NCBI RefSeq assembly: GCF_021730395.1
Contig: NC_069361.1
Coordinates: forward strand, 76,827,001-76,891,000
Source: Mercenaria mercenaria
Lineage: Eukaryota > Mollusca > Bivalvia > Venerida > Veneridae
DNA length: 64,000 nt
Direction of reading: 5' to 3'
Under the pieces are notes generated by a model. It saw only the letters and a program-made list of their open reading frames with translations, had not been told where the DNA came from and ran no database searches. Numbering within the stretch: the first letter of the stretch is position 1; every line of letters starts with the position of its first letter. The translations under genes were made by a program, and so were the position numbers. Shown piece after piece: positions 23,266 through 35,200 of this stretch.

Positions 23266-24768
23266 CAATTCCTGACACCTACTGCTCATGGCCTTTCAAA
23301 AGTCACGCATTCAGTCTGTCACTTATAAAATATTCTTAATTCACAAAAACATTGTATTGCTTGATTCCTGGATTCTGTCATGATTGTAAGAATAAGCAGT
23401 CATTATCTCATTGAATATGTTGTTTTCCTAATTTTTATTTTAAGCAACCCAAAAGTCACTACTGAACTACAGATACTAAAGTTTTATTAGGAAGCCGTCA
23501 TGATTATGTTTGCGTCAGGCACCAGTCGTTTATGGTTGGTCAGCTATCATTTTTATTGCAAAATATATTTACACTGTAGACAGGGTGTCTTTTCGGTACA
23601 GTACACGTCGAAGACAAGAAAATGGGAAGTTTCCACGAAGCGTCTGCCAGATATTCTAAATACTTTTCTCATTACTTTTTTCCACGGACCAAATATGTAG
23701 CGGATTTTGGGCGAAATGCCGGTTTTGAGACAGTATTGATTAAGAGTGACAAACATTTATTTTAAGCTCATGTGTATGGTGCATATTTGGAAAATAAATA
23801 TTGTTTAAACCAAACGTTTATTTTGTTGTTGTTTGGTTTTTGTGCTTTTTTGCCGGGGAAACGGGGAAAAACACTCAATTTTTCGTCAACGTTTTTATAT
23901 CAAAGTAACAAGAAAATTACAAACAAAAATGTTACATGAATCGAACGAAATTCCCCGTGTGTACGATATCAAAAAGTTGCTGCAGTTCAAATCAACCGTC
24001 GACATATCTCATTCATAGATAATTATTAGTATTCACATTGCACTCACAATATTTTCACTGCAGTAAAAATAGGTAAATTGGATGAGTTGCTAATGACTGA
24101 ATTTTCAAAAAGATGATTTCAACTGCAGTTAAATCAATTTCTATGTGGTCAAAATGATTCCACTGCCTTTATTCAAAATGTATCTTCAATGTGGTTAAAA
24201 ATAATTATTTTAAATAAAGCTAGGTAAATATTAATAAGTGCAGTGAAACTATTTTGACAGCAGTGTCGATTAAATCACGAGTGAGCTTGGCCAGTGTTTT
24301 CTTTCAATTGCAGTGAAACTGCATTTCAATTAAGTTATTGTTTATGATGAGGATGGCCAACACTAGTCGTCGGCATATAACTTTTCAATAGGACCGTTTT
24401 ATTAGGTACGCATTTTCATCTACATATTTACCTGCATAGGACATGAGACGTCAATATGTTTCCGTATGTCAATGTTATTTACATGTCCGATGTATAAAAC
24501 CAATAAGATGCGTATGTAATTAAGAGAATAGTGGCTTTCCATTGAGAAATGTACATCTTTTCTGTCGCAGAACAGTATTGCGCTCATAAAGTCTCGCAAT
24601 ACATCTGCAGAACACCTGCATGTTTCATGATGAAAAAAAAACTAATAGCTCACAGTTTTTTTTTTTTTATGCATTTACTAAATATATTCTACATCTGTTT
24701 ATAACGAGATAATGATATGATGCATGAAAACAAGATAATTTCAGGAAGATGTAAGTGTAAAACACGAC

Positions 24769-25263
24769 TCATATTTCTTCAACTTTTGCCAAACCATTTT
24801 CAACCCTAGTTCCATAACTATAATCTCTTTCATTAAATCCAATGTACCTAGAGTAACTATTTTCGTTTAAATTAACGTCACCATTTTGTGTAATCCTATT
24901 TGCACGTGCCATGTTTGTATCGTTTGTCCGTTCGTATGGATCTAACATGGGCTCCCATACCCCATCCACCGGACCAGATGCCGTTGATCTAATGGAAGTA
25001 AACGAATCGTTCATGGTGATATTCGAACCTAGTCTATTTGACTGGCTACGCTGAAATCGAACCCGTCCTCCCTTTAACAAGTCAGAATGCATTGTTCCAA
25101 TATCAGTCATTTGAGGACGGGCCTTGATTAAATTCATACCGGTCCGTTTATTGGCGAACGTCACTCTAGGCTGCGAAGTGTCTGTGCTCGAACCTTGCGG
25201 GGACTCAAGCACTACTCTAGGCTTGGTCCTCTTTGACTTCAGCATGCTCGAACCATTGCCCAT
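24769..25263 (-). CDS. Unknown small protein, probable N-myristoylation start
   Basis: I do not recognise the family. The 164-residue frame begins MGNGSSMLKSKR, which fits the MGxxxS/T N-myristoylation pattern followed by basic residues, so membrane anchoring is likely. The rest is polar and rich in Ser, Asn, Arg and Thr, with PRVTFANKR, GGRVRFQRSQSNR and GVWEPMLDPYERT; it looks largely disordered with possible kinase sites. The frame runs open upstream, but translating it gives no protein-like sequence, and on the minus strand a strong acceptor (poly-T then GCAG, 25367-25364) lies 100 bases before the ATG. A matching donor, CAAAG|GTAAGT, lies at 27274/27273, giving a 5'UTR intron of about 1.9 kb that holds the Tc1-like element. 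The real extent of the transcript is unknown. Confidence 0.6.
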   Translation of the reverse strand: MGNGSSMLKSKRTKPRVVLESPQGSSTDTSQPRVTFANKRTGMNLIKARPQMTDIGTMHSDLLKGGRVRFQRSQSNRLGSNITMNDSFTSIRSTASGPVDGVWEPMLDPYERTNDTNMARANRITQNGDVNLNENSYSRYIGFNERDYSYGTRVENGLAKVEEI

Positions 25264-25363
25264 AGAACTGCGAACTGTCCCTCCATATAATAACGTATAA
25301 ATACACAATGATCGTCTTGAGCAAGTAAAGATGGCCGCTTGTGGAATGCAATTACTAGTATAT
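25264..25363 (-). other. 5'UTR part of the coding exon
   Basis: Lies between the acceptor AG (complement of 25364-25365) and the ATG at 25263. The polypyrimidine tract is 12 T on the minus strand. Confidence 0.5.
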
Positions 25364-25572
25364 CTGCAAAAAAAAAAAATAAATGTATAAAATCTCAAAT
25401 TTTTACAAATGATTTTTTTTTTCACCTGGAATTTATTCAGACATTGTTGATTGTAATAAAATGGTACGAAAATACATAAATCAAACAAATCAGCTATTAT
25501 ATCATATGGTAATGCTAATTGCCAATGATAGAAACACGTTTTTACGTGTGTTTAGAAACCCGAGAATACATA

Positions 25573-27080
25573 TACTGACGAGATAAAGAAACGCCTCATT
25601 TAAATTTGGCGTTATTTCTTTTCCTAACGCTTTTAATTGTTGTGAAACGTAGTAAATCTACATGTACTCTGACCGACAAACACAGTGAACAAAAACTCGC
25701 GCGATTTCATTCAGCCATTTGTTCACTTCATGTACCTGGTCATGATTTCCTCGTGCAGTCCGTGCATGTAAACCATGTGGTTTGATTGAACGATTTTTGC
25801 ACATGTACATGTGTAATACGACACAGAACCATATTTTCAGCTATTCTCTGAAAAAAACATTAGTTTTCGTAATGCCGAGGCTGAATTCTGAAGAGAGGGC
25901 TCAGGTTTTGGCTATGCTTGAATGTGGGCGAACGCAGGAACAAGTTGCTAGACGTTTCAACGTCTCTCGTTCGACAATTGTGCGTCTTATTCGACGTGTT
26001 AGAGACACGGGAACGTCTATCGATAGACCACGTTCAGGCAGACCGCGTGTAACGTCAATACGACAGGATAATTATATACGTCAACGTCATTTACGTGACA
26101 GATTTGTGACGGCGCAATCTACGTCACGTATAGTTGTAGGTAACCGTGGACGTCCAATTAGTCGACATACAGTGAGAAATCGACTCAGAGAACGCGGAAT
26201 TACCTGTCGTAGGCCCTACCGCGGTCTAATTCTAAAGTTACGCCACCGTCACCAACGTCTTATTTGGGCCCGCAACCATCGCGGCCAGCGTTGGCAGAAC
26301 GTAGTGTTCAGTGACGAGTCGCGTTTCAACTTGTGGAAAGCCGACGGACGTATCCGTGTCTATAGACGACGCCATGAACGCTACGCAAACAATTGCGTTT
26401 TGGAGCACAATCGTTACGGTGGAGGTGGAGTAATGGTGTGGGCAGCAATCAACCACAGGTTTAAGTCCAAACTCGTCGTTTGCCAAGGTAATCTCACAGC
26501 CAGGCGTTACATCGACCAGATATTACGTCATGTAGTTGTCCCTTTATTCCGTCAACGTCAAGGATTAGTCTATCAGCACGACAACGCGCGACCTCACGTT
26601 GCACGCGTCACCAGGGACTTTCTACAGGCTAGAAAAATTAATGTTTCACCTTGGCCGGCGTGTTCACCGGACTGCAATCCGATTGAACACGCGTGGGATT
26701 ATCTCGGACGGCGGTTACGCCAACGTCAACCCCAGCCAGCAAACGTCCGGGAACTGGTAGCAGCGCTGCACCAGGAGTGGGCCAGAATCCCTCGGTATCT
26801 GTTACGCAACTGGTGCGGCTCTATGAGGCGTCGCCTTGCTGCTGTGGTTGCTAGCAGAGGTGGCCACACGCGCTACTGATTTTTCTAATGCATTTCTCCG
26901 ACCGGGCTATTAAAATTCAAGATTTAAGCATAATGCGACAATGAAATGATTTCTTATTGACCATAAATTCTTGTAAAGCATCTAATTTGCGAATGAAATT
27001 GTTCTTTTCTAATTTTGAATCACGGTTAACGAAAAATTGTATACCAAGTTTGAATGAGGCGTTTCTTTATCTCGTCAGTG
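25573..27080 (+). mobile_element. Tc1-like transposon, 1508 bp, apparently intact
   Basis: Terminal inverted repeats at 25573-25600 and 27053-27080 differ only in the outermost base (left TACTGACGAG, right read inward CACTGACGAG), and similarity continues for about nine more bases. The element is flanked by TA on both sides (25571-25572, 27081-27082), the standard Tc1/mariner target duplication. It carries one full transposase. Near-perfect ends and an open frame indicate a young, possibly active copy. It sits in the inferred 5'UTR intron of the minus-strand gene at 24769. Confidence 0.95.
25872..26879 (+). CDS. Tc1-like transposase, DD34E
   Basis: 335 residues from the ATG at 25872 (MPRLNSEERAQVLAMLECGR). 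An in-frame ATG at 25782 would add 30 residues unlike the family, so I prefer the later one. Residues about 1-55 form the first helix-turn-helix (RTQEQVARRFNVSRSTIVRL), then the GRPR hook at 56-59, a second HTH about 60-120 (SRHTVRNRLRERGI), and the RNase H-like catalytic core with D148 (FSDESRF), D237 (YQHDNARPH) and E272 (NPIEHAWD). Exactly 34 residues separate the second Asp and the Glu, the Tc1 signature. It cuts and rejoins the element's ends at TA sites. Coding sequence is clearly GC-richer and Arg-richer than its surroundings, as expected for a transferred or recently arrived element. Confidence 0.95.
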   Translation: MPRLNSEERAQVLAMLECGRTQEQVARRFNVSRSTIVRLIRRVRDTGTSIDRPRSGRPRVTSIRQDNYIRQRHLRDRFVTAQSTSRIVVGNRGRPISRHTVRNRLRERGITCRRPYRGLILKLRHRHQRLIWARNHRGQRWQNVVFSDESRFNLWKADGRIRVYRRRHERYANNCVLEHNRYGGGGVMVWAAINHRFKSKLVVCQGNLTARRYIDQILRHVVVPLFRQRQGLVYQHDNARPHVARVTRDFLQARKINVSPWPACSPDCNPIEHAWDYLGRRLRQRQPQPANVRELVAALHQEWARIPRYLLRNWCGSMRRRLAAVVASRGGHTRY

Positions 27081-27273
27081 TATTTTAGTATCTCTTTTTA
27101 AAACAAAATGCTATTGTCTGGTGTTCAAAATACATAATGAGCGTGATTTGATTTCTTCGGTAATGCCATATTACTAGTAAGAACCTTTCGAGCCGTTGTC
27201 ATGCGCTCGATTAAAACACTCTATATATACTTTACCCGGCTTTAACGTTCAGTAGAAAAAATGCCGTACTTAC

Positions 27274-27345
27274 CTTTGTTATATTATCAAAATTTGCCAC
27301 TTCTGTTAGCCATTTTGTTTCGTCTGTTTCAAGTATCTCTTGACT
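27274..27345 (-). other. Inferred first (5'UTR) exon of the 24769 gene
   Basis: On the minus strand, ACAAAG|GTAAGTACGG at 27274/27273 is a near-consensus donor. The upstream sequence contains a short upstream frame, ATGGCTAACAGAAGTGGC, that stops after eight codons. The transcription start is not visible; 27345 is an approximate limit. Confidence 0.4.
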
Positions 27346-27851
27346 CCACTACTGTTTTAAAATTTACATACAAGTATAATAAGTATGCATTTATTCATGT
27401 TTTGTAAATAAAAAACGATAAAAACAACAACACTTTCTAAAACATCCAAGTAACATCATTTTTTTTACTATTTAATAGTGAGAAATAATGTTATACACAT
27501 ATTAAAGTACACAAAATAGATCGATTAAATGTTTAAGGATGTATTGACATTCCTCTAACTTTCTTTCATTCCATTATAAAGACATGCATAATATAGATAT
27601 TATATATATTCAATGGGCTGAATCAGGAATGAATGTGTGAAATGGTATCCTAACTCCAAACTGTATTTGGTACATAAACACTTGTAAGATCAGTTAAATT
27701 AGTTAAAGGGAGACAATTAGAAAATTTTAAGATATCAGGAAATTATTGTTATAATTCCTACTTGGTGTATATGGTCAAGATGGTTGGAACGTTTTTATTT
27801 CTGAAATAATCCTGGTTCGATTCCCTTATAAGGGAAGTTTATTTCTTGATT

Positions 27852-28088
27852 TGAGCCGCGCCATGAGAAAACCAACATAGTGCGTTTGCGACCAGCACGG
27901 ATCCAGACCAGCCTGCGAATCCGCGCAGTCTGGTCAGGATCCATGCAGTTCGCTTTCAAAGCCTATTGCAATTAGAGAAACCGTTAGCGAACAGCATGGA
28001 TCCTGACCAGATTGAGCGGATGCGCAGGCTGGTCTGGATTCATGCTGATCGCAAACGCACTATGTTGGTTTTCTTATGGTGCGACTCA
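27852..28088. mobile_element. Palindromic MITE (family A), copy 1
   Basis: About 237 bp. TGAGCCGCGCCATGAGAAAA at the left is complemented at the right end (GGTTTTCTTATGGTGCGACTCA). Arms of about 110 bp contain GACCAGCCTGCG and CGCAGTCTGGTCAGGATCCATG. Copies 2 and 3 are at 31123 and 35237. No ORF is required or likely. Confidence 0.9.
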
Positions 28089-28737
28089 TTTAACATTTCT
28101 ACAAATAGTTCAGAAAGAAAAACTCATGTTTTTATGCTCATAATATGAACAAAGTTCAGTTTTATAGAAAGATATTTTTAGCTAAAATCTCGATTCCCGT
28201 CCCTTTAATTAATATACAAAAGTCGGATACAAAGAAGATGCCATCATGTGCACACATATATACAGTCACTAGCTTTACAGCATATAGTTGATTACATAGA
28301 TGATTTTGCATAATTCAAATATACTTTTACATTTGGTCAACTGTCCAGAATTCAAAAATATAAAACCTAGCCTAATTCTGAAGATATGTCGAAGAAACAG
28401 CGGATTTTGAAGGAAACTCCATAAAGTCACCCCGGACATCATTTCAGACTCAAGCGTAGGCCTTTGTAGAGCCAAAGACATTGCGCAAACCAAGCCAGGC
28501 AGATAGTTCCACTACATGAATGATCGGAAATAACTAAACAGTTCTAGTGTGGTTTCGAAGCCAAACTGGAAAGGTGGCCAGAATTGGCCATTCATAACTG
28601 TATTAGAAATATCGACGGTATATTTTAGATGATACATGTAGAATGATGCGGATTTCATAAATATATTTTGGTATTATTTGCAAAAAATGAATGGAATAAG
28701 AAGATCGACGTCAGTATTTTATTAAATCCCCCGAACG

Positions 28738-28800
28738 AGTGGTGGTGGTGGTGGTGGTGGTGCGGGTGCGTGGGTTGGGGTAGGGGGGGGTATATGAATG
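28738..28800 (+). repeat. (GGT)n and G-rich low complexity
   Basis: About seven GGT units at 28740-28761, then G-rich sequence including an 8-G run. It directly precedes the tandem array below. Confidence 0.85.
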
Positions 28801-29400
28801 GTTTCCGTCCGTCCGTAACAATTGTGTCTGCTCCATATAACTTAAACTCCTAGAAGGATTTTCATGAAACTTGGGTTAAATGAACACCGCATCTAAACAA
28901 TGCGCAAAACTCTTTAACTCATTAGTCAGCCATGTCGGCTCAAGGTCAAGGCCACAACTCAATGTCAAAGGTTTGAGCCTTCCATTTTGTGTCCGCTCTG
29001 TATCTCCTAGACCCCATAAAGAATATTTCATGAAAATGATTACCTCATCAAGACGATGTGAAGAACCTATAAGTCAGCCATATCGATTCAAGGTCAAGGT
29101 CACAACTCAAGGTCAAAGGTTTGAGCCTTCCATATTGTGTTCGCTCTGTATCTCCTAAACCCCTTGAAGAATATTTCATGAAACTTGGGTCAAATGATCA
29201 CCTCATCAAGACGATACGATAGGCAGAATTTATGAGTCCGCCATGTCGGCTCAAGGTCAAGGTCACAACTCAAGGTCAAAGGTTTGAGCCTTCCATTTTG
29301 TGTCCGCTCTGTATCTCCTAAACCCCTTAAAGGATTTTCATGAAACTTGGGTCAAATGATCACCTCATCAAGACGATGTGCAAACTCATGATACATGGAC
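28801..29400. repeat. Tandem array, unit about 148-163 bp
   Basis: CAAGGTCAAGG followed by CACAACTCAAGGTCAAAGG recurs at 28941, 29089 and 29252. Units share TTTGAGCCTTCCATTTTGTG, CGCTCTGTATCTCC and TTTCATGAAACTTGGGT. Direct AGGTCA repeats occur in every unit. It begins with CCGTCCGTCCGTAAC. Confidence 0.85.
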
Positions 29401-30079
29401 TATAAAATATACTTAACAACGTCAATGCTTCCACCCAATACTATCAACCCTTTCACTATCCATAACAGCGGCGGGGTGATAAAGCTGTCTTTCAGACTGC
29501 TTTACTGACAGGGTGATGTGAAAAATGTTCACCTCGAGAAATATGAATATCGACCGAGTCGCCATTCAGCCAAAAAGTCAAAGTTAGAACTGTTGGGCCA
29601 AGAAACTGCGTACAACATTTCTGTATAGTCTAGTTACAGTATTTTTGCGACAAATGTGTTCAGAAACCACGAAAAATTGTAATAGATGATCATATATTTG
29701 GAAGAATGACAATGTTTTTCCATTTTTTTTATGATTTTGTTTTCTTGCTATGGACTTCGTTCGTTTAAGAAATGCGATTAACAAATGTCTACTTTTGTTA
29801 CTTCTTTTTTCTTCTTCTTTTATGATAATGGCCTCGTTCAATACTGATACATTTTGGCCATGCGTGGGGGGTTAAAAAAGTGAAAGACTATCAGGTTTCC
29901 CAAGCTACTCAGTCCACCTAGTACTCCCTGACAGTTGTTGATAAAAAAAGGTACAAAAAAACCGGACACCTTATTGCCCTAAGTGTAAGACATGTACATA
30001 CATAAGCTGTTGTGCAGGAAAAGAGAAATATTAGTAGGGTTAAAAATAGGATAAAACAAGTATATGTAATAATCATGGT

Positions 30080-30275
30080 TGGAGCATCGATGCAGCCAGT
30101 ACTGATTTGAATCCGAAGATTGTTTCAGCACTGACTACATGAGATGGTAAAACGTTCCACTCTAACATAGTTCTGGGGAAGAATGAGTACTTGTAGTAGT
30201 CAACTATGGTAGAAGGTATTTGCAGAGCTAGTGATGGTAAAGGTCCTGTTGCAGCTGAGCTGAATCTGACTGTGA
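30080..30275 (-). pseudogene. LINE 3'-end fragment (ORF2 C terminus)
   Basis: The minus strand reads LQIPSTIVDYYKYSFFPRT, then MLEWNVLPSHVVSAETIFGF and FKSVLAASMLQP before a stop. YYKYSFFPRTxxEWNxLP is a characteristic C-terminal signature of LINE polyproteins in invertebrates. The rest of the element is absent (5' truncation). About 200 bases of possible 3'UTR follow toward 29870. Confidence 0.65.
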
Positions 30276-31122
30276 CTTAATTTTAAAAATAGTTAGAGAT
30301 CGTTAAATGATTAAAGTTATTTGATTCAGTGTTTTGAGTTTAAATAAAAATGATATGTCAGTAACAATATTTTTTTCCCCAAATGTATGCCAAAGTTCAA
30401 AATTATATTGTCAATTAGCATTTGATCAAGTGTTACGTTACAGATTTTTATATACAAATAATTCAATATCAGCCGTGCGATTTTTTAACAGCTTTAGAGT
30501 ATTCAGGTGAATGTTGAACTGCAAGAGTTATATAGGTAAGGGTAATGAACGTGATGGATGGATAATTTTTGACACGATCAAAGGAATTTTTGCGCTAACT
30601 GGAATAAAAGGTAAAAGTGTTAAGTTGCATGTAAATTGCGTCTTAGAACCTAACAGTTATTTTCACAGATACAATTGTATGCAGAAAAAATGTATTTTAT
30701 AAAATATTTATTTTGATTTAGTTTATTTGCAGGGTACGTACTGACTGTATTGCAACAGACCTACGATTCACATATTCATAAACATGATGGTTTTTTTTTC
30801 TGCGTACTAAAGTTTCAATTAGCACTGTTTTTGTTAATTGACTACCATTTGTTCAAAAAACGTTGATTATTAAAGACAGCTCTCATGCCTACGAAAAGGT
30901 CTGCATATTTTCAACTGCGTCAATAAATAAAAAATAAAAGAACATTAATGTTTAAAGATTTAAAGTCTGAGACTTAAATGTTCAACAATATAGGCCAATT
31001 TCTATCTTATATTCCGAAATCTGGTGTTGATATTTAAAAATAGATTATTAAGTGAAAAATGCGTATTGGATATCTTTAAAATGATTATGAATAACAAGTT
31101 ATTCTGCACTATGTTTGACATA

Positions 31123-31359
31123 TGAGCCGTGCCATGGGAAAACCAACATAGTGGGTATGCGACCAGCATGGATCCAGACCAGCCTGCGCATCCGCGCAGT
31201 CTGGTCAGGACCCATGCTGTTCGCTAACAGTTTCTCCAATTCCAAAAAGCTTTAAAAGCGAACAGCATAGAGCCTGACCAGACTGCGCGGATGCGCAGGC
31301 TGGTCTGGATCCATGCTGGTCGCATACCCACTACGTTGGTTTTCTCATGGCACGGCTCA
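31123..31359. mobile_element. Palindromic MITE (family A), copy 2
   Basis: Begins TGAGCCGTGCCATGGGAAAA and ends in its complement, CATGGCACGGCTCA. It is the most symmetrical of the three copies. Confidence 0.9.
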
Positions 31360-31581
31360 TATATACATTACGTTTTGGTGATCACATGTATAAAATATTC
31401 TGCCTTATTATTTGACAGCTGATACTTCTGGAAAAAGCCGACTTAGAATTTTTGCATTATAATCTGCCACACATAGATTGTTAATACTTTCGAACCATTT
31501 CCATTAAATTCATAGGCGTTGTTTATGATGTATATGTGTGCTATGTACAATGAGTCTGGTGGTCTGTTGGTAAATCTTTTG

Positions 31582-31699
31582 AATGCCAATCAATAGGTCT
31601 GTAGTTCAAATTCCGGTCCGGACACTGAACATTCCTGCTGAATGCCAATCAAGAGGTCTGTCGTTCAAATTCCGGTCCGGACATTGAACATTTCTGAGA
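31582..31699 (+). repeat. 59-bp tandem duplication with a box-B-like motif
   Basis: AATGCCAATCAATAGGTCTG at 31582 and AATGCCAATCAAGAGGTCTG at 31641 begin two units, each with GTTCAAATTCCGGTCCGGAC. The GTTCAAATTCC resembles a tRNA box B, and GGTGGTCTGTTGGTAAATC upstream resembles box A, so this may be a SINE head with a duplicated 3' half. Confidence 0.6.
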
Positions 31700-32130
31700 T
31701 TTCGCCCAGTTAAGATGGCAATATCTGTGCTACCCAAGAAAGAGGTCTTTGCGTGTTCGAACACGTTTAAGAATCAAAATGTACATTGGGTATCGCACTC
31801 GGATTGTCTCTCCAAACTATCTGCGCCTATCAGGTTGTTGCCCAAGTATCTACAGTCATAACCGCTCACGATTGGTCAAATATCAATATCACACATAATG
31901 ATAAGTTTAAGTCTACTTGAAAAGTATTATGATTTCGTTGAAAAATACCTTTATATGTTTTTTTGGACTAACCGACACATATTTTTACGACACTGACTTC
32001 TTTAGAGTGATTCATAATGCTAATGTGATCATCAAAAAGGTTATAAAGAAAATACCAAAACCATTGTCATGTAGAATAATACGTACCTAACTAAGTATGG
32101 CGGGAAAACCTGGCAACGGCACTAAAACGT

Positions 32131-32145
32131 TGACGTATGACGTCA
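32131..32145 (+). promoter_or_regulatory. CRE in the promoter of the tetraspanin gene
   Basis: A TGACGTATGACGTCA cluster holds a full palindromic CRE (TGACGTCA, 32138-32145) preceded by a half-site, with another ACGTCAT at 32151. It lies about 130 bases before the ATG at 32272. ATGGCGGCGCTGG at 32173 resembles a YY1-type promoter element. Confidence 0.5.
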
Positions 32146-32271
32146 GTAAAACGTCATATTTATTGTTACAAATGGCGGCGCTGGTACATACCCTGTTGGT
32201 TTGAATGAGAGATCGGCAAATCCTTTAGCATATTTGAACGGGACCAGTTAGAGACGACAAGTACTTACAAC

Positions 32272-35200
32272 ATGGTCGTTTCGATCGTATTAACGGAAAA
32301 TGCAAGAAACAAGCTCGGGGTTGTGACAGCAATTCTTTGTGCAGTCTTAGCCCTTGCCGGTCTGTGTGTGATTTGTGTTGGGATATTTATCCAAGTTCAC
32401 ATTTCTGATGAGCTTATTCTGCTCGAGAGTTATAATTCCGGAGTCATTCCTCATTTCTTAGTAAGTGCTGGAACACTCATGTTTCTGATAAACGGTGCTA
32501 CTGTTAAATTTGCATACGACTCCGGATTCGCCAACACATGCGAGAAATTTCGGTTAGTTCTTATTCCAGTTTTGATTGTTATGTTTTTGTTCATTTGGGT
32601 CGTACTGGCTGCAGGTATTGGCACACTTGCAATGAGAGGTACTATTGAGGATGCCCTGCACACCGGCCTTCGCGACTCTATGAAGCGTTATAAAAGTAGT
32701 CTGCCAGTGAAAGTCGCAATCGACCGTTTACAGATGAGATCCAGATGCTGCGGAAGTCGCTCGTTCGAGGACTGGTTTGAAGTTGGCTGGATAAATACAG
32801 ACTATGTTGACAAGAAAGATGCAACTGTGAGAAGGTACGTACTTCCCGATATTGACAGCACTCTTAAAAGCGCTGGTTTTATAACAAACCACTTCGCGGA
32901 TTGTCGCAATATCTTTTAACGGGGATCCTTAAAAGTTACACAGATGGGGTCGTTTGTATATGGATTTGCTGCAGACGTAATTGTAAAATTATATAACGTA
33001 CGATATGTAGGCTGTTTTATCAATCAGTAATATTACTAAATAATTATAAGGCTTTTCTTAGAGTTATATCATTAACTCCAAATATTGTTTTATTGCTAAC
33101 TAAGCCAGAACATTCAGTCAACAATTGAAGCCAAAACTGGACTTTTAAGTACGTGTATTTGTTGTCTAAATCAGACAAAATTTAAAAACGGTAATTACAA
33201 AAATATACGATATCAAAAACGTTTTTGACAATAAATTCTTAACAATTCAAGATATTTCAAAATTTTTAAAAAGTTTCTATAGCGGCCCTTTGAATTCTTT
33301 AGAATGAAGAAAAATATGAATGGTGTCTTCCTACAATAGAAATCATTGAGAAAATAGCGTTTGTTGCGGAGAAGGTAGATCAAACATTAGGTGGATTTAC
33401 ATTATTAGATTTGACTGAAAAGTGTGTGGAAGTAAAAAGTCATTGTTAAAGTTTTGATAATATCAAATTTGCGGGGCTTAAACATGACAAAGCCTAATGC
33501 TCTCTCGCATAAATGCACACACACGTTCATTGTACGCTATCTATTCATCAGATCTAGTTATGATTTAAAACTGGTAAAATATGGTTTAAACCATTAAAAA
33601 TACATTCCCTGGTTTAAGTGTAAATTCAAACAAAATTTGTATTATCTTAAACACTGGTTCAAAAAATGATTGCCGAGGAAAGAAAGAAAGAATTCAATGT
33701 GACAAGTTTTTTCCCCATAGATTTTAATAGTAATTCCATGCATTTTATGTTTTATATTTCCTAGCAAAATGAAGGACGATGATATTTTTACCGATGACGT
33801 TCCGTTCAGTTGCTGTGACGTCAGGGTACATCGTCCTTGCGTCACCAACAACGTTGAAAACAGATCGATGCACAAGAACTATGAAACTGTGACGTTGTAT
33901 GGTAACGGCTGTACTGAAGTTCTTATGGACGAATTTGAGAATAAAATTCTGCACCCAGCAGGATCTGCTATCATGGTTCTGTTCGGCGCACAGGTATACT
34001 TACAAATGTTGAAACATATTCTTTGCCAGTGCTAAAATACTAAGAAGTTTTCGTAGTAATCTTTGCTGATACACATTAACTTTAATGTAGGAACATCTGC
34101 AGAAGCCTGCGGGGTTGTTTGTGACCGAGACCGAAGGTCGAGATCACAAACATATCCCAAGGGCTTCTGCAGACGTTAATACACAAAACAAACGTGTATT
34201 GTCGCTATTCTTGCATAAAAAAACATTACACGACGACTTTATGTATTGTTTTCATATGTGATGACTTGACGATTCAGGTACATTTTTTATTTACCATTCT
34301 GTTGTTCTTGGAAACGGTAAACATGTTTTAAATATCCGTATCCAGGGTCCAGAAATAAACAACACTATCAAAAGCACATCCTGAAGGTTTTTAAACGATT
34401 TTTTTTATCTCTCGTTATTACAAACATAAAATTACCAGTAATTGTTCATATCACTCAAAGAAGTATAAATATTATTTTTATAGCTCTTTGTATCACTTCA
34501 CAATCTGGTGGACTCGAGCACAATTTCAAGAATAATAACTTTACATTCGAGTCATATTGAGTACGGACACAGTTGGAGTACGGATGAGTATGAACGTAGT
34601 GTCAAGCTTCCAAGCTTATAAGTTTATATAAATTCTTCGAGAAATTAGATAAAAACATACCGACTGATACTTACCAAAATCATAAATATGATTCCTAAAA
34701 ACAAAGAATCGCACAGGTTACTCGCCATTCTTTAACATTCACGGTTGTCTACAAAATCTGAATCGACGGCGAGTTCTAAAAGGGGAGTAAACAAGGGAAG
34801 AAACCGGAGTGGGGGCAGCGCATTTGGCGTTAGTTACTGATACAGCAAAACATTCTATGGTTTAGATTGCATCTTTTATGCTTCAAGAAGAGGTTTTTAT
34901 GAAAGAAACAAGACGCAAGCAGATATCAGATGTCAATCTGCGCAGAAATACATATACGTCCCTGGGAAAGCTTTTCAAAAATAAAAATCGGGTATTAACA
35001 GCACGCGAATTGCCTTGTTTGCACACGATTTTTCTCCCGTTAATACATGGGCGGATCTAGTGAAAAAGGTAGTTTTTATGCAAGAATGTTTCGGAACAAA
35101 TGTAGGGACATTCTTATTTTGAAGGAAAGTGTCGCTCCGGACTTTGATTTGTTAAACATGTGCCTCAGTGTAGACTTTACTCTAGTCAGGGAAGTATGTC

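Noticed and set aside
29584-29841. 85-codon minus-strand ORF rich in Lys/Arg
   Set aside because: Poly-purine tract translated; no start context or partner exons.
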